This document shows positions 44,573 through 53,344 of a stretch of DNA of 64,000 bases, one piece after another. The notes beneath the pieces are model-generated. The model was not told where the DNA came from and did not search any database. It saw only the letters and a list, made by a program, of their open reading frames with translations. Numbering within the stretch: position 1 is the first letter of the stretch; each line of letters starts with the position of its first letter. The stretch spans positions 1-64,000 of the forward strand of contig DASZXK010000157.1 in assembly GCA_035545855.1 (NCBI GenBank). The letters run 5' to 3'. A program made the position numbers and the translations under genes. This stretch comes from DASZVB01 sp035545855 (GTDB lineage Bacteria > Myxococcota_A > Polyangia > Polyangiales > Polyangiaceae).

Positions 44573-45907
44573 TCAGCGGGGCGGCCTCGGCGCGTTGGTC
44601 TTGCACCCGTAGGAGACGTCGAGCTTCGCCCCCGCGCCGGCGCCGGTCACCGTGTCGCACGTCGCCTTGCAGAGGCGGATCGTCTTCGGCGCGGCGGGGT
44701 CGTCGTAGTACCAGCCGCCCGTCGTGGCGTCGCACGCGTTCTCGCTCGCGACGCCCGTGATCTGGGTGCTCTCGGTCGCGCTGGTGGAGTAGACGAGGTT
44801 CACGAGCGCCGGATCGAACTGCTTGTTCTCCGGGGGCGGCGGGAGCTTGTACTCGCAGGGGATGACGGTGGAGAGCTGGATCTGCTTCAGTGCCTCGGCG
44901 ATCGCGGACCCATCGCCGCCGCCGACGCTCCAGTAGTGGCACGTCGGCTCGCCCGCGCAGAAATCGGGCCCGTGCTCGAATCCGCCGCCCGCGACGGCGA
45001 GCTGTTCGAGGTTCGCCGGCGTCGCGCCGGTCATGCCGATGATGTACGTCTTGATGCCCGTCGCGGTCAGGTGATCGGAGAGGATCTTCGCGAGCGTCGG
45101 GATGTCCCCGCTGCAGCCGTTGGGGTCTCCGTCCGTGATGAGGACGCCGATCATCACGCGGCCCGGGGTGACGTTGTCCGCGGTGAAATCCGCGATGCCG
45201 TGGAGCGCGGACTCGATGTGCGTGCCGAGTCCACCCGCCGGCGTATCCGCTTCGAGCGCCGCGACGAGCGGATCCGTCACCTGGACGGGGAGGAGCGTGA
45301 GGGGCACCACCGGAGTCGCTTCCGAGTTGTCGGGGCCTCCGGTGCAGACGTCGTTCTCGGACGTCATGAACTGGAGCGCCGCGCGATTCCCCTTGGACGC
45401 CTGCGACGTGAAGTACGACGCGAGGGCGTTCGTCGCGAAGCACCACTTGTCGGCCACCTGGGGCGGCTGGGAGAGATCGATCGGGCAGTCGGGCGCGCCG
45501 GGCCCGGTGTTCACGTTCGCGCCGGTGCCGTTCTGCCCCATGCTCGCGGTGTGATCCTGGATCACGTACATGTCGAGCTGGATCGCTTCGACGCCCGACT
45601 CGGTGCCGGCGCACTGCTGGAAGCCGCCGTCCGGGAGCCGGTCGCCGCCGTCGAGAGTTCCGCCGACCAGGCCGCCGCCCGTGAAGATGCCGCCGCCTTC
45701 GCCATTTCCGGTGCCGCCCGCGCCGTCGCTGCTCGCGCCTCCCGCTCCTGGAACGCCGGAGTCCGCTCCTCCGGGACGCGTCGCGGGGCCCGCGGCGGCG
45801 CCGCTGCTCCCGCCGCCACACGCCGCTGCCCAGGCGAGTGCGGGGACCGCTCCGAGTAGTGAAACGAGGCGCGCGCGACGAAGGCCGGACGAAGAGGAGA
45901 TCTGCAT
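44573..45907 (-). CDS. VWA-domain lipoprotein
   Basis: 444 residues from ATG 45907 with AGGAAG upstream. The signal ends with lipobox AAAC (Cys30). A Gly/Ala/Pro-rich linker runs to about residue 95, then a VWA-like domain with IQLDMYVIQDHTASMGQNG (DHTASM in place of DxSxS), MIGVLITDGDPNG, and IKTYIIGMTGATPANLEQLA. A C-terminal Cys-containing part carries FCAGEPTCHYW, ENACDATTGGWYYD and LCKATCD, as in a family of myxobacterial surface lipoproteins. Function unknown; probably metal-dependent binding at the surface. Confidence 0.85.
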   Translation of the reverse strand: MQISSSSGLRRARLVSLLGAVPALAWAAACGGGSSGAAAGPATRPGGADSGVPGAGGASSDGAGGTGNGEGGGIFTGGGLVGGTLDGGDRLPDGGFQQCAGTESGVEAIQLDMYVIQDHTASMGQNGTGANVNTGPGAPDCPIDLSQPPQVADKWCFATNALASYFTSQASKGNRAALQFMTSENDVCTGGPDNSEATPVVPLTLLPVQVTDPLVAALEADTPAGGLGTHIESALHGIADFTADNVTPGRVMIGVLITDGDPNGCSGDIPTLAKILSDHLTATGIKTYIIGMTGATPANLEQLAVAGGGFEHGPDFCAGEPTCHYWSVGGGDGSAIAEALKQIQLSTVIPCEYKLPPPPENKQFDPALVNLVYSTSATESTQITGVASENACDATTGGWYYDDPAAPKTIRLCKATCDTVTGAGAGAKLDVSYGCKTNAPRPPR

Positions 45908-46084
45908 GGCTGAGCTTCCTGACGTCGTCCACCGCCGACGTCGAGCGGCCAATCGTACACCTCGGGCGCGCTCGGGTGACCTTTGCTCCGCGACGAAACG
46001 CGTTTACGAAGGCCGAGTTCACGAGGAATTCACCCGCGCACGCCTACATCGACCGACGTCCGCCTCCACGGGAACGCGAGCCGG

Positions 46085-48823
46085 TCAGTCTCGATTCTCG
46101 TCCGAGAGCACGAGCCCGACGGGCAGCGATTCGCCGAAGAACTCGCTCGAGTCGGACGCGACGAGCGGCACGACTTCGCGGAGCGACAGGATCCACTCCG
46201 CGGGCGAATGGGTCGCTTCGAGTCGTTTCGCGACCTGTTCCCGGAGCGAATCGGACACGTCGCGCGTCCGGTCCCCGGTGAAGCGCGCGATGGTCGCCGC
46301 CGCGCGACCGGCGGTCGGCACCTCGTTCCATTTCTCGCGGAGCAAGTGGTCGAGCCATCGAGACGCTTCCGGCGCCGGAACGACGTGATGCGCGCTCGCA
46401 TAGGTGGGCATCCTCGCTCCGACGTGCGCGAGCGCCGTCCAGAGTCGCGGATCGCGGTCCGTCCAGGTTCGTTCGAGGATCCATCGGCCGAGCGCGGCGC
46501 GGCGTTCGGGCGGGAGGCGTTCGAGAGCCGCCGCGAGCGAGAGCATCTCGTCCCGGGCGAGCGGCTTGAACCCCTTCTTCTTCTTGCCCGTGTCGGTGTC
46601 CGTCGAGAGAAACGGGTCCAGCAGGTCGCGCACGCGGGTCTGGGCCGGCTCGAGCAGGCCCCCGGAGACGCGCCGGAACGCGATGAAGAATTGCTGCTGG
46701 TTCCGCGCCTCGTCGCCGAACTGGAGGAGCTCCGGGAAGAGCGGGACGAGCTTGCCGACCCGATCGCCGTCCTTCGGGTGGCCGTAGCCGGGGCGAAGAC
46801 AGAACCCCGCGAGCATCCAGAACACGCGTTCGTGATCGGCCGACCGCTTCCGGGCTCGCGGCTCCTTCGCGAGCACGTCGAACAGCGCGCGCGTCGTCTC
46901 GGTCGTCCAGGTCGCGCGCTCGCCCAGGATGCGCTCGAGCTCTCGGACCAGGTGCTTTGCGGTCCGTGGATCCGCGTCGGCGCGCCCTGGCCCGAAGGCG
47001 CTCTCCACGAGGGCCTCGGCCTGGACGAGCTTCGGATCCTTCGGACGCGTGGAGGGCAGGGGACGCACGGACGGCCGGGCGGTCGGCGCCCGGAGATCGA
47101 ACGCGAGGCGATGGCGCGCGCGTGCTCCGTCCTCCCGCGGCGCGGTCTCGACGCAGGCGAGGTCGAGCGTACCGACCGAACCGAGCTCTCCTTCGAGCTC
47201 CACCGGGACGCGGCTCCCGCGCCGCTGGTCCCCCGCGTCGAAGCTCGCGACGAGCGACGGGAGCGAGTCCAGCGAATCGTCCACCGTCACGACGTCGCCC
47301 GGCGCGTGCGCGCCGCGATCGGCCGAGAGCAGATCGAACCGAACGGGCTCGCCGACGACGAGCGAGAGCCCCGGAACCACGACGACGTGCCGGTCCCCCT
47401 CGAGCGACCCTCGCGGTACGACGCACACCGCGCGCGCCCGGTCCTTCTCCGGGGAGAGGCCGATGAAGTAGCTCCGCGGCGAACCGCCGCCGATGCGCAC
47501 GCCGTGGCCGTGGAGGGCGAGGCCGTACGCGACGGCGCCGCGGGCGACCGCGACGTCCGGATCCGTGGCGCGCAGGTGGACGGGCCTCCTGCCGTAAGCC
47601 CGCGAGAACCAGTCGAAGAGGCGCTCGACGATCGCTTCCGCGTGAAAGACGCCGCCGTTCAGGAGCACGGCGTCGGGCCCCCGACCCTCCGCCACGTGCG
47701 TCGAGACGAACTCCGCGACGTGCCTCGTGATCGCCGGATCTCTTTCGTAGCGGAGGCCGAACGCGACGAGGCCCGAGCGTTTCCGCGCGGGGCGTTCGTC
47801 GCGCCCGACGTCGGGGAAGAAGCCGTCGAGGACGAGCGAAAGCACCTCGTCCCGCTCGAACGTGGTCCGGAGGACCGAGCCGACGAGCGCAGAGCCCCGC
47901 GGTAGCAATCGCACCTCGGCGGACTCGGGCGCGTCTCGCGCGAGCAAGCGCTCCTTCGCCGCGCGCGCCGCCTGCACGAGCTCGGCGAACTGCGCCGCCG
48001 GGAGCCGGTCGCCCGGCGACAGCCGCGACTCGGCGATGTGCGCGAGGGAAAGGTCCATGTTGTCCCCGCCGAGGAGGACGTGTCGGCCGACCGCGACGCG
48101 GTCGAAGGCGAGCTCCGAGCCCGGCCGGCGCACCCGGACGAGCGTCAGATCCGTCGTGCCGCCGCCGACGTCGACGACGAGGATGCGGGCCTCGTTCCGG
48201 CCGGTCCCGTCGAGGAGCGCTCCGAGCGTTTCCGTCCCGCGTTGCGCGAGGAAATCGTGAAACGCGGCGAGCGGCTCTTCGAGCAGGCGCACCGATAGGC
48301 CCGCCTCGCGCGCGGCCCGGAGCGTGAGCTCGCGCGCGACCTGGTCGAACGAGGCGGGGACGGTGAGCACGATCTCCTGCTCCCGGAGGTCCCCGAGGGA
48401 GCCTCGGGCGGCGCTCACGACGTGCGCGAGGATCCGCCGGCTCGCGTCGACCGGCGAGACGCGAAACGCGGCCGGCAGCTCCGGGTCGGCGCCCCACGGC
48501 AGGATCGGACTCAGCCGGTCGACTTCCGCGTGGCAGAGCCAGCTCTTGGCGGACACGACGGCGCGACCCGCCGTGGCCTCGCCGCGGCGCCGCGCGAGCT
48601 TTCCGACGACGAACGGCGCGTCGCCCCACGGATCGTCTTCCGTCTCGCCCTCGGGCGGAGCGAACAGCACCGACGGGAGCAGGCGTTCTTCCGCGACCTG
48701 CCCGCGATCGACGAGCTGCGCGAGGGGGACGACGCGGGGCACCGCCCCGGCGCGGATCTCGGCGGTCGCGAGGACGGTGTTCGTCGTGCCGAGATCGATT
48801 CCGACGAGGCATCGCCCGGACAT
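46085..48823 (-). CDS. Hsp70-like chaperone with long DUF3731-type C-terminus
   Basis: 912 residues. N-terminal actin-like ATPase: GIDLGTTNTVLAT, VPASFDQVARELTLRAAREAG, VDVGGGTTDLTLVRV and LLGGDNMDLSLAH. The substrate region is followed by a C-terminal ~350 residues (KHLVRELERILGERATWT, FWMLAGFCLRPGYGHPKDGDRV, NQQQFFIAFRRVSGG) that matches the Hsp70-associated DUF3731 family rather than DnaK's lid. It is much longer than DnaK (~640). A second Hsp70 and a DUF2760 gene sit upstream on the same strand, 361 bp away. These atypical Hsp70s lack known J-protein partners; none is seen here. Confidence 0.9.
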   Translation of the reverse strand: MSGRCLVGIDLGTTNTVLATAEIRAGAVPRVVPLAQLVDRGQVAEERLLPSVLFAPPEGETEDDPWGDAPFVVGKLARRRGEATAGRAVVSAKSWLCHAEVDRLSPILPWGADPELPAAFRVSPVDASRRILAHVVSAARGSLGDLREQEIVLTVPASFDQVARELTLRAAREAGLSVRLLEEPLAAFHDFLAQRGTETLGALLDGTGRNEARILVVDVGGGTTDLTLVRVRRPGSELAFDRVAVGRHVLLGGDNMDLSLAHIAESRLSPGDRLPAAQFAELVQAARAAKERLLARDAPESAEVRLLPRGSALVGSVLRTTFERDEVLSLVLDGFFPDVGRDERPARKRSGLVAFGLRYERDPAITRHVAEFVSTHVAEGRGPDAVLLNGGVFHAEAIVERLFDWFSRAYGRRPVHLRATDPDVAVARGAVAYGLALHGHGVRIGGGSPRSYFIGLSPEKDRARAVCVVPRGSLEGDRHVVVVPGLSLVVGEPVRFDLLSADRGAHAPGDVVTVDDSLDSLPSLVASFDAGDQRRGSRVPVELEGELGSVGTLDLACVETAPREDGARARHRLAFDLRAPTARPSVRPLPSTRPKDPKLVQAEALVESAFGPGRADADPRTAKHLVRELERILGERATWTTETTRALFDVLAKEPRARKRSADHERVFWMLAGFCLRPGYGHPKDGDRVGKLVPLFPELLQFGDEARNQQQFFIAFRRVSGGLLEPAQTRVRDLLDPFLSTDTDTGKKKKGFKPLARDEMLSLAAALERLPPERRAALGRWILERTWTDRDPRLWTALAHVGARMPTYASAHHVVPAPEASRWLDHLLREKWNEVPTAGRAAATIARFTGDRTRDVSDSLREQVAKRLEATHSPAEWILSLREVVPLVASDSSEFFGESLPVGLVLSDENRD

Positions 48824-49184
48824 CTGCCGCGCGGATCATCCACGAGCCGGCGGGCGGCGCAACCTCGGGGGAAGGATCTCTCGGCTCGGTGCCGTCGCCG
48901 TCGCCCGGAGCGGCGAGCGACGGCACCGAGCCCTCGGACGTGGCCGACGAGAAAGCGCGCCAAGCAAAGGAAGCAGCCGGACGTCCGCCGCATGCAAAGC
49001 ACGGCGCGTACCAGGGCGCGGGACCGGGAGCCTCGTCCGGAAAATCGAAGCACTGTCGCGTCGATCTCGACGCCGCGGGTCGTCGCCGGCGCGCGTGCCT
49101 CTGTGCCTCGGGGACCTGCTCCGTGATCGCGGTGTCACGGCGGCGCGCGCCCCCAGGTGCGAACGGTGCGTCGCACCGGGAAGT
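48824..49184. other. 361-bp gap between two Hsp70 genes with a 16-bp perfect hairpin
   Basis: No convincing gene on either strand. The stretch holds a 16-bp perfect inverted repeat (48883-48898 with 48917-48932; loop 18 bp) 60 bp before the downstream Hsp70 start and a small palindrome CGGTGCG-T-CGCACCG at 49164-49178 just after the upstream gene's stop. Confidence 0.7.
48883..48932 (-). promoter_or_regulatory. 16-bp perfect inverted repeat in Hsp70 leader
   Basis: GGCTCGGTGCCGTCGC at 48883-48898 and its exact complement at 48917-48932. The hairpin would form in RNA about 60 nt before the 46085-48823 start. It may stop transcription from the upstream Hsp70, or control this gene. No T tract follows on the minus strand, so a regulatory or processing role is as likely as termination. 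Confidence 0.55.
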
Positions 49185-50990
49185 TCAACCGGGCGATTCG
49201 CGTACGGAGAGCTCCATCTTCCAGCGCTCGTCGGGCTTCTTCGGGTTGAGGGGCACCGCTTCGAGGAGCAGCGTCCCGACCGGGGTGACCTGCGATTCGA
49301 GGCGCACCGCGACGACCTCGCCGTCCGCGCGGCCCTCGGCGGGGAGCGCGATCTCGATCGGCGTCAGCTCCGAGAGCTCCGCCGGGCGGATCCGCTCGAG
49401 CTCGGTACCGGCCACGTCGTCTCGTCTCACCGTGGAGCCGAAGAAACGGAAGCGCACTGGCTCTCCCACGACGAGGCCGAGCTCGTGAGGCGGCATGTCC
49501 GCGCGGGTTCCCTCCTCCATGCCGAAGGGCGCGACGCAGAGGGCCGTGAGCGGCGGCTCGACCCCCGGGACGGCGGGCGCGGCGCCCTCGATGCCGACGT
49601 AGTAGGCGCGCGCCGTCCCGCCGCGGATGCGAAGCCCGCGGCCGCGACGCACCTGTCCGTAGTAGGCGGCACCCCGCGCGACGGCGAGGTCGAGGTCGTA
49701 CGCCGGCAAGATCCGCGGCGCGACGCCGCCGTCCGTTTCGATCCAGGACGCGAGGGTCGTCGTCAGCCGATCGCGGATCGCCTGGGACTTGAACACCCCA
49801 CCGTTGAAGAGGAGCGCGGTGGGCCGGAGCATCGTCCCGCCGGCGTCTGCGGAGGCTCCCGCCTGACGCCGGAGGAAATGCGACAGATGCCGCGTGATCG
49901 CCGGGTCCGCCGCGTAGGGAAGCCCGAGCTCCCGGAGCCCGCCCCGCGCCCGCTTCACCGGCTCGTCCGAGGGGGTCGTGACGGGGAAGAAGCCGTCGAG
50001 GACCGTCTCTACTACGTCGGCTCGTGTGAGCGCCGCGCGGATCGTCCCTCCGAGCAGCGCAGAGCCCCGAGACGCGAGGACGACGGGCGCCTCCGCCAGG
50101 TCCGAGCCGAGCAGCGATTCCTTCGCGGCCCGACACGCGTGGGCGAGCGCGGAAAACTGCCGCGAATCGAGCTCCGTGCCGTTTTCTTCGAGGCGAGCCC
50201 GTACCCGGTGGGCGAGCGCGAGGTCCATGTTGTCCCCGCCGAGGAGGATGTGATCGCCGACGGCGATGCGCCGGAGCTCGAGCGCGCCGTCGTTCTCTCC
50301 GACCTGCACGGCCGAGAAATCCGTCGTGCCGCCTCCGACGTCGACGATGAGCACGACGTCTCCCGGGCGAAGATGCTTCCGGAAATCGTCGCCTACCGCG
50401 TCTATCCACGCATAGAGGGCGGCCTGCGGCTCCTCGAGGAGCGTCACGTCTTCCATCCCGGCGGCGTAGGCGGCCTCGACCGTGAGATCGCGCGCGGCGG
50501 CGTCGAACGACGCGGGCACGGCGAGGACGACGGCCTGCTCCGCGAGAGGCGCGTCGCCTCCGAGCACGTGCTTCCAGGCTTCGCCGAGGTGATCGAGGTA
50601 GCGAAAGGAGGCCTCGACCGGAGAAATCTTCTCGACGTCCTCCGGCGCGGCGGCGGGCAGGATCGGTCCGCGGCGATCGACCGTCGGGTGGCAGAGCCAG
50701 CTCTTCGCGCTCGCGACGACGCGCCCCGGCGTTTCCGCGGCCCGCGTGCGCGCGTAGTCCCCGACGGCGAACCTCCGCTTCTCGTCCCAGGGGAGCGCGA
50801 GCGGCTCCTCGCTCTCCGTCGCGAAGTAGAGGAAGGAGGGAAGGAGCGTCCGGCTCTCCACGGACGACCGGGTGACGAGCTCCGGAACGGCGAGCACCCT
50901 GGGCCGCTCCGCCGCGCGCTCCAGGGACGAATAGGCGAGCGCGGAGTGCGTCGTGCCGAGATCGATGCCGACGGCGAAGCGCGCCGTCAC
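49185..50990 (-). CDS. Hsp70-like chaperone (atypical DnaK)
   Basis: 601 residues from a GTG at 50988-50990 (VTARFAVGIDLGTTHSALAYS), which overlaps the DUF2760 stop as GTGA. ATPase motifs: GIDLGTTHSALAYSS, VPASFDAAARDLTVEAAYAAG, VDVGGGTTDFSAVQV and LLGGDNMDLALAHRV. A substrate-binding beta part ends the protein (KMELSVRESPG); the helical lid of DnaK is missing or short. A longer reading starting at 51071 lacks an ATPase-side match and is the DUF2760 shadow. Part of the DUF2760-Hsp70-Hsp70 module. Confidence 0.9.
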   Translation of the reverse strand: MTARFAVGIDLGTTHSALAYSSLERAAERPRVLAVPELVTRSSVESRTLLPSFLYFATESEEPLALPWDEKRRFAVGDYARTRAAETPGRVVASAKSWLCHPTVDRRGPILPAAAPEDVEKISPVEASFRYLDHLGEAWKHVLGGDAPLAEQAVVLAVPASFDAAARDLTVEAAYAAGMEDVTLLEEPQAALYAWIDAVGDDFRKHLRPGDVVLIVDVGGGTTDFSAVQVGENDGALELRRIAVGDHILLGGDNMDLALAHRVRARLEENGTELDSRQFSALAHACRAAKESLLGSDLAEAPVVLASRGSALLGGTIRAALTRADVVETVLDGFFPVTTPSDEPVKRARGGLRELGLPYAADPAITRHLSHFLRRQAGASADAGGTMLRPTALLFNGGVFKSQAIRDRLTTTLASWIETDGGVAPRILPAYDLDLAVARGAAYYGQVRRGRGLRIRGGTARAYYVGIEGAAPAVPGVEPPLTALCVAPFGMEEGTRADMPPHELGLVVGEPVRFRFFGSTVRRDDVAGTELERIRPAELSELTPIEIALPAEGRADGEVVAVRLESQVTPVGTLLLEAVPLNPKKPDERWKMELSVRESPG

Positions 50991-51538
50991 AGCTCCACCT
51001 CCGCCGGGAAGAGGAGCCGCTCGTCGTGTCCGGGCGTCCCTTCCGGCAGCGTCACGCTCGTCGCGCGCCATCCGGAGTGCCGGAGAGTGCCGCGGTACGG
51101 CGCCTCCCCGCGCACGTTCCCGGTGAGGTTCACGGCGCGCACGTCCGCAGCCTCCACCGTGACGGTGCTACCCTCGGCTTCCTTCCTCACGCGCTCGACC
51201 GGGACGTGAGCGCGGAGCGCCTTCCGGCAGCCGGCGTGGACGACGCGCGCCGCGGCGCCGATGTCCGCGTCCGGGAACGCTTCCACGTCCTGTTCGAGGA
51301 AGTCGACGAGGCGTCCTTCTCGCTGGAATGCGGCGAGGAGCGCGAGGGCCGGAGAGTCGTCCTTCTCGGGGACCGCGGGCGGTTCCGGGGTTTGCGGCTC
51401 CGAAGGGGACGCCGCGGGCTCTCCGGCGCTCGCCAGCTTCAGCACTCGCGCCGCGAATCCGGGATCGAAGAGGAGCCGGAAGAAGCAGGAGAGCGCGAGC
51501 ACGACGCGCGAGAAGAACGACGGCGGAGGCGGTTCCAC
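50987..51538 (-). CDS. DUF2760 protein
   Basis: 183 residues. N-terminal helix with a hydrophobic stretch (FFSRVVLALSCFFRLLF), a Pro/Ala/Ser linker, then the DUF2760 core: ALALLAAFQREGRLVDFLEQDVEAFPDADIGAAARVVHAGCRKAL. An end with LTGNVRGEAPYRGTLRHSGWRA follows. The family has no known function but in proteobacteria it is found beside two Hsp70-like genes, just as here, so it is probably their dedicated partner. Coupled by overlap to the downstream Hsp70. Confidence 0.85.
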   Translation of the reverse strand: MEPPPPSFFSRVVLALSCFFRLLFDPGFAARVLKLASAGEPAASPSEPQTPEPPAVPEKDDSPALALLAAFQREGRLVDFLEQDVEAFPDADIGAAARVVHAGCRKALRAHVPVERVRKEAEGSTVTVEAADVRAVNLTGNVRGEAPYRGTLRHSGWRATSVTLPEGTPGHDERLLFPAEVEL

Positions 51539-51586
51539 GGACCGGGAGAGTACCCGGAGTCGCCCGCCTTGGGAGGCGACGGATGC

Positions 51587-53344
51587 TCAGCCCGACTTCG
51601 GGGCGAGGTTCGAGATGCCCTCTCGAACGGCGGACTGGGTCATCGGATCCGCGGCTGCGCGCTGGACGAGCTCCACGCCCGAGGGTCCGTCCAGAGCGAC
51701 GAGGATCTTCGCGGCGTCGATGACCGCCGCGATGAGGTCTTCTTCGTCCGCGGTGGCGCGGTAGAGGGAGAAGAAGGTTCGCACGGCGGGGAGCTCGTCC
51801 CCCGTCGCGAGCGTCACGAGGGCGTGGGCGGCGTGGCGGACGTCGTTCGGCGAGTCCGCCGGGTCGTTCAGGTGCGCGGCGAGGAGCGGCGCGGCCTTCT
51901 TTTCGCCCACGGCGGCGAGCGCGTCGGCGAGAGGGCCCACGGGCGGCGGCCGGAGCACGTCCGACAGGTAGTCGTAGTGGCGCGAGAGGGCGTCCAGCAT
52001 GTACTCCACGCCGTTCCGCCGCGAGGAGAGCAGGTTCTTCGCTTCGTCGAGCACGTCGGGCTGGGTGCGGGCGTCGCTCGCGAGATCGAGGAGCGTCTTC
52101 GTGATGGCCGGGTCTTCCCCCGTGCCGAGCTCCCGCAGCAGGAAGCGCTGGATCATGGCCATCTGCGTCTCCCGCAGGTTGATCGCCTCGGCGATCTGTT
52201 CGGCGAGGGTTCCGGAGTCCTTCCCCGGCTTCACCTGGTACGAGCCCGCGCGGACGACGCAGGAACGGAGCGGCTCTCCGAGCGCGACGGAGCCCGAATC
52301 CCCGCCGGCCCTCGCGTCCGCGAGCCACACCTTGCCGGACTCGTCGCAGAAGACGAACCCGGCCGTCGCCGCGTCCCCGCCGATGATCTCGTCGGGGAAG
52401 GTGCGCGCCCAGCGGAGCGTGCCGTCGTGCGCGTTGAACGCCACCACGACCCGGAAGTACGTCGCCGCGAAGCGATCGGAGTCGATGCCGAGTTTTCCGT
52501 TCGTCTCGGCCGGTCGCGCGTAAAAGCGGATGCTGTCCGGAGCGCCGGCGGTCACCGGGAGCACGGCCTCTCCGCTCGGGAACCAGAAGGGCTTCCCGGG
52601 GAGCTCCCGGTCCGGGAGCTTCACCGTGTGGCCGCCGTTCGCGGGCGCCTTCCCGATCTCGTCGTCGAAGCGGAGGAGCGCGTGCTCACCGAAGTAGATC
52701 GAGCCTCCCGAGACGACCGCGCGGCTCATGACGAGCCGTCCGAGGAGACGCCCCTCTTCCTTCCCGCTCGAGACGTCGAGCGCCGACACGTACTGGTTCC
52801 CCCACGGCGCGAACACGAAACCGCTCGCGACCGCGGGGACGCCGACCTCCACGTCCGGCGTCCATCTGCGGACGACGGAGCCGTTCCGATCCACCGTGAC
52901 GAGGAGCGTCCCGCCGCCGGAGCCGCCGCCGAGGCTCGCGACCGTGAGCCGTCCGTCGTCGCCGGCGCCGCGGAGGCGTTTCTCTCCGACGCTCGTCTTC
53001 CAGAGCTCCTTGCCGGTGTTCGCGTCGAGCGCGACGAGGCTTCCGGCCGACGTGAAGACCACGACGTCTCCGGCGATCGCCGGCCGCGAGTCCACGCGAC
53101 CGGGGTGCTTCCAGTGATGCGCGCCGTCGAGTGAGGACGCGACGAGCCCGGAGTCCGTGACGCCCACGGCGAGTCCGCCGCCGTCGGGGAGCGACGGCTT
53201 TCCGACCTTCGCCGCGACGGCGGCGATCGATTTCCCTCCGTCGCTCTGCCAGTCCGTCGCGAACGCGGCCGTCTGCACGGCGCCTCCGCCGCAGGCCGCC
53301 GTGAGGAGAGACACGACGCTCGCGACGAGCGCTGCCCGGCTCAT
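51587..53344 (-). CDS. PQQ-type beta-propeller lipoprotein with HEAT-like C-terminus
   Basis: 585 residues. Signal with lipobox TAAC (Cys18). Residues ~60-400 form a PQQ-like beta-propeller (VVVFTSAGSLVALDANTGKELWKTSVGE, VVAFNAHDGTLRWARTF repeats of the WxxxxG style). The remaining ~180 residues are helical HEAT-like (ALADALAAVGEKKAAPLLAAHLND, HALVTLATGDELPAVRTFF). A BamB-like outer-membrane role is possible but the HEAT part is not in BamB. Overlaps the upstream HEAT gene by 4 bp (ATGA). Probable periplasmic complex with that protein. Confidence 0.85.
   Translation of the reverse strand: MSRAALVASVVSLLTAACGGGAVQTAAFATDWQSDGGKSIAAVAAKVGKPSLPDGGGLAVGVTDSGLVASSLDGAHHWKHPGRVDSRPAIAGDVVVFTSAGSLVALDANTGKELWKTSVGEKRLRGAGDDGRLTVASLGGGSGGGTLLVTVDRNGSVVRRWTPDVEVGVPAVASGFVFAPWGNQYVSALDVSSGKEEGRLLGRLVMSRAVVSGGSIYFGEHALLRFDDEIGKAPANGGHTVKLPDRELPGKPFWFPSGEAVLPVTAGAPDSIRFYARPAETNGKLGIDSDRFAATYFRVVVAFNAHDGTLRWARTFPDEIIGGDAATAGFVFCDESGKVWLADARAGGDSGSVALGEPLRSCVVRAGSYQVKPGKDSGTLAEQIAEAINLRETQMAMIQRFLLRELGTGEDPAITKTLLDLASDARTQPDVLDEAKNLLSSRRNGVEYMLDALSRHYDYLSDVLRPPPVGPLADALAAVGEKKAAPLLAAHLNDPADSPNDVRHAAHALVTLATGDELPAVRTFFSLYRATADEEDLIAAVIDAAKILVALDGPSGVELVQRAAADPMTQSAVREGISNLAPKSG

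Noticed and set aside
46044..48926. 960-codon open frame on the same strand as the larger Hsp70
   Set aside because: It is a frame-shifted shadow; the Hsp70 frame has intact ATPase motifs from end to end.
48836..49138. Small open frame in the gap between the two Hsp70 genes
   Set aside because: Arg-rich shadow-like product, no ribosome site, and it crosses the 16-bp hairpin.
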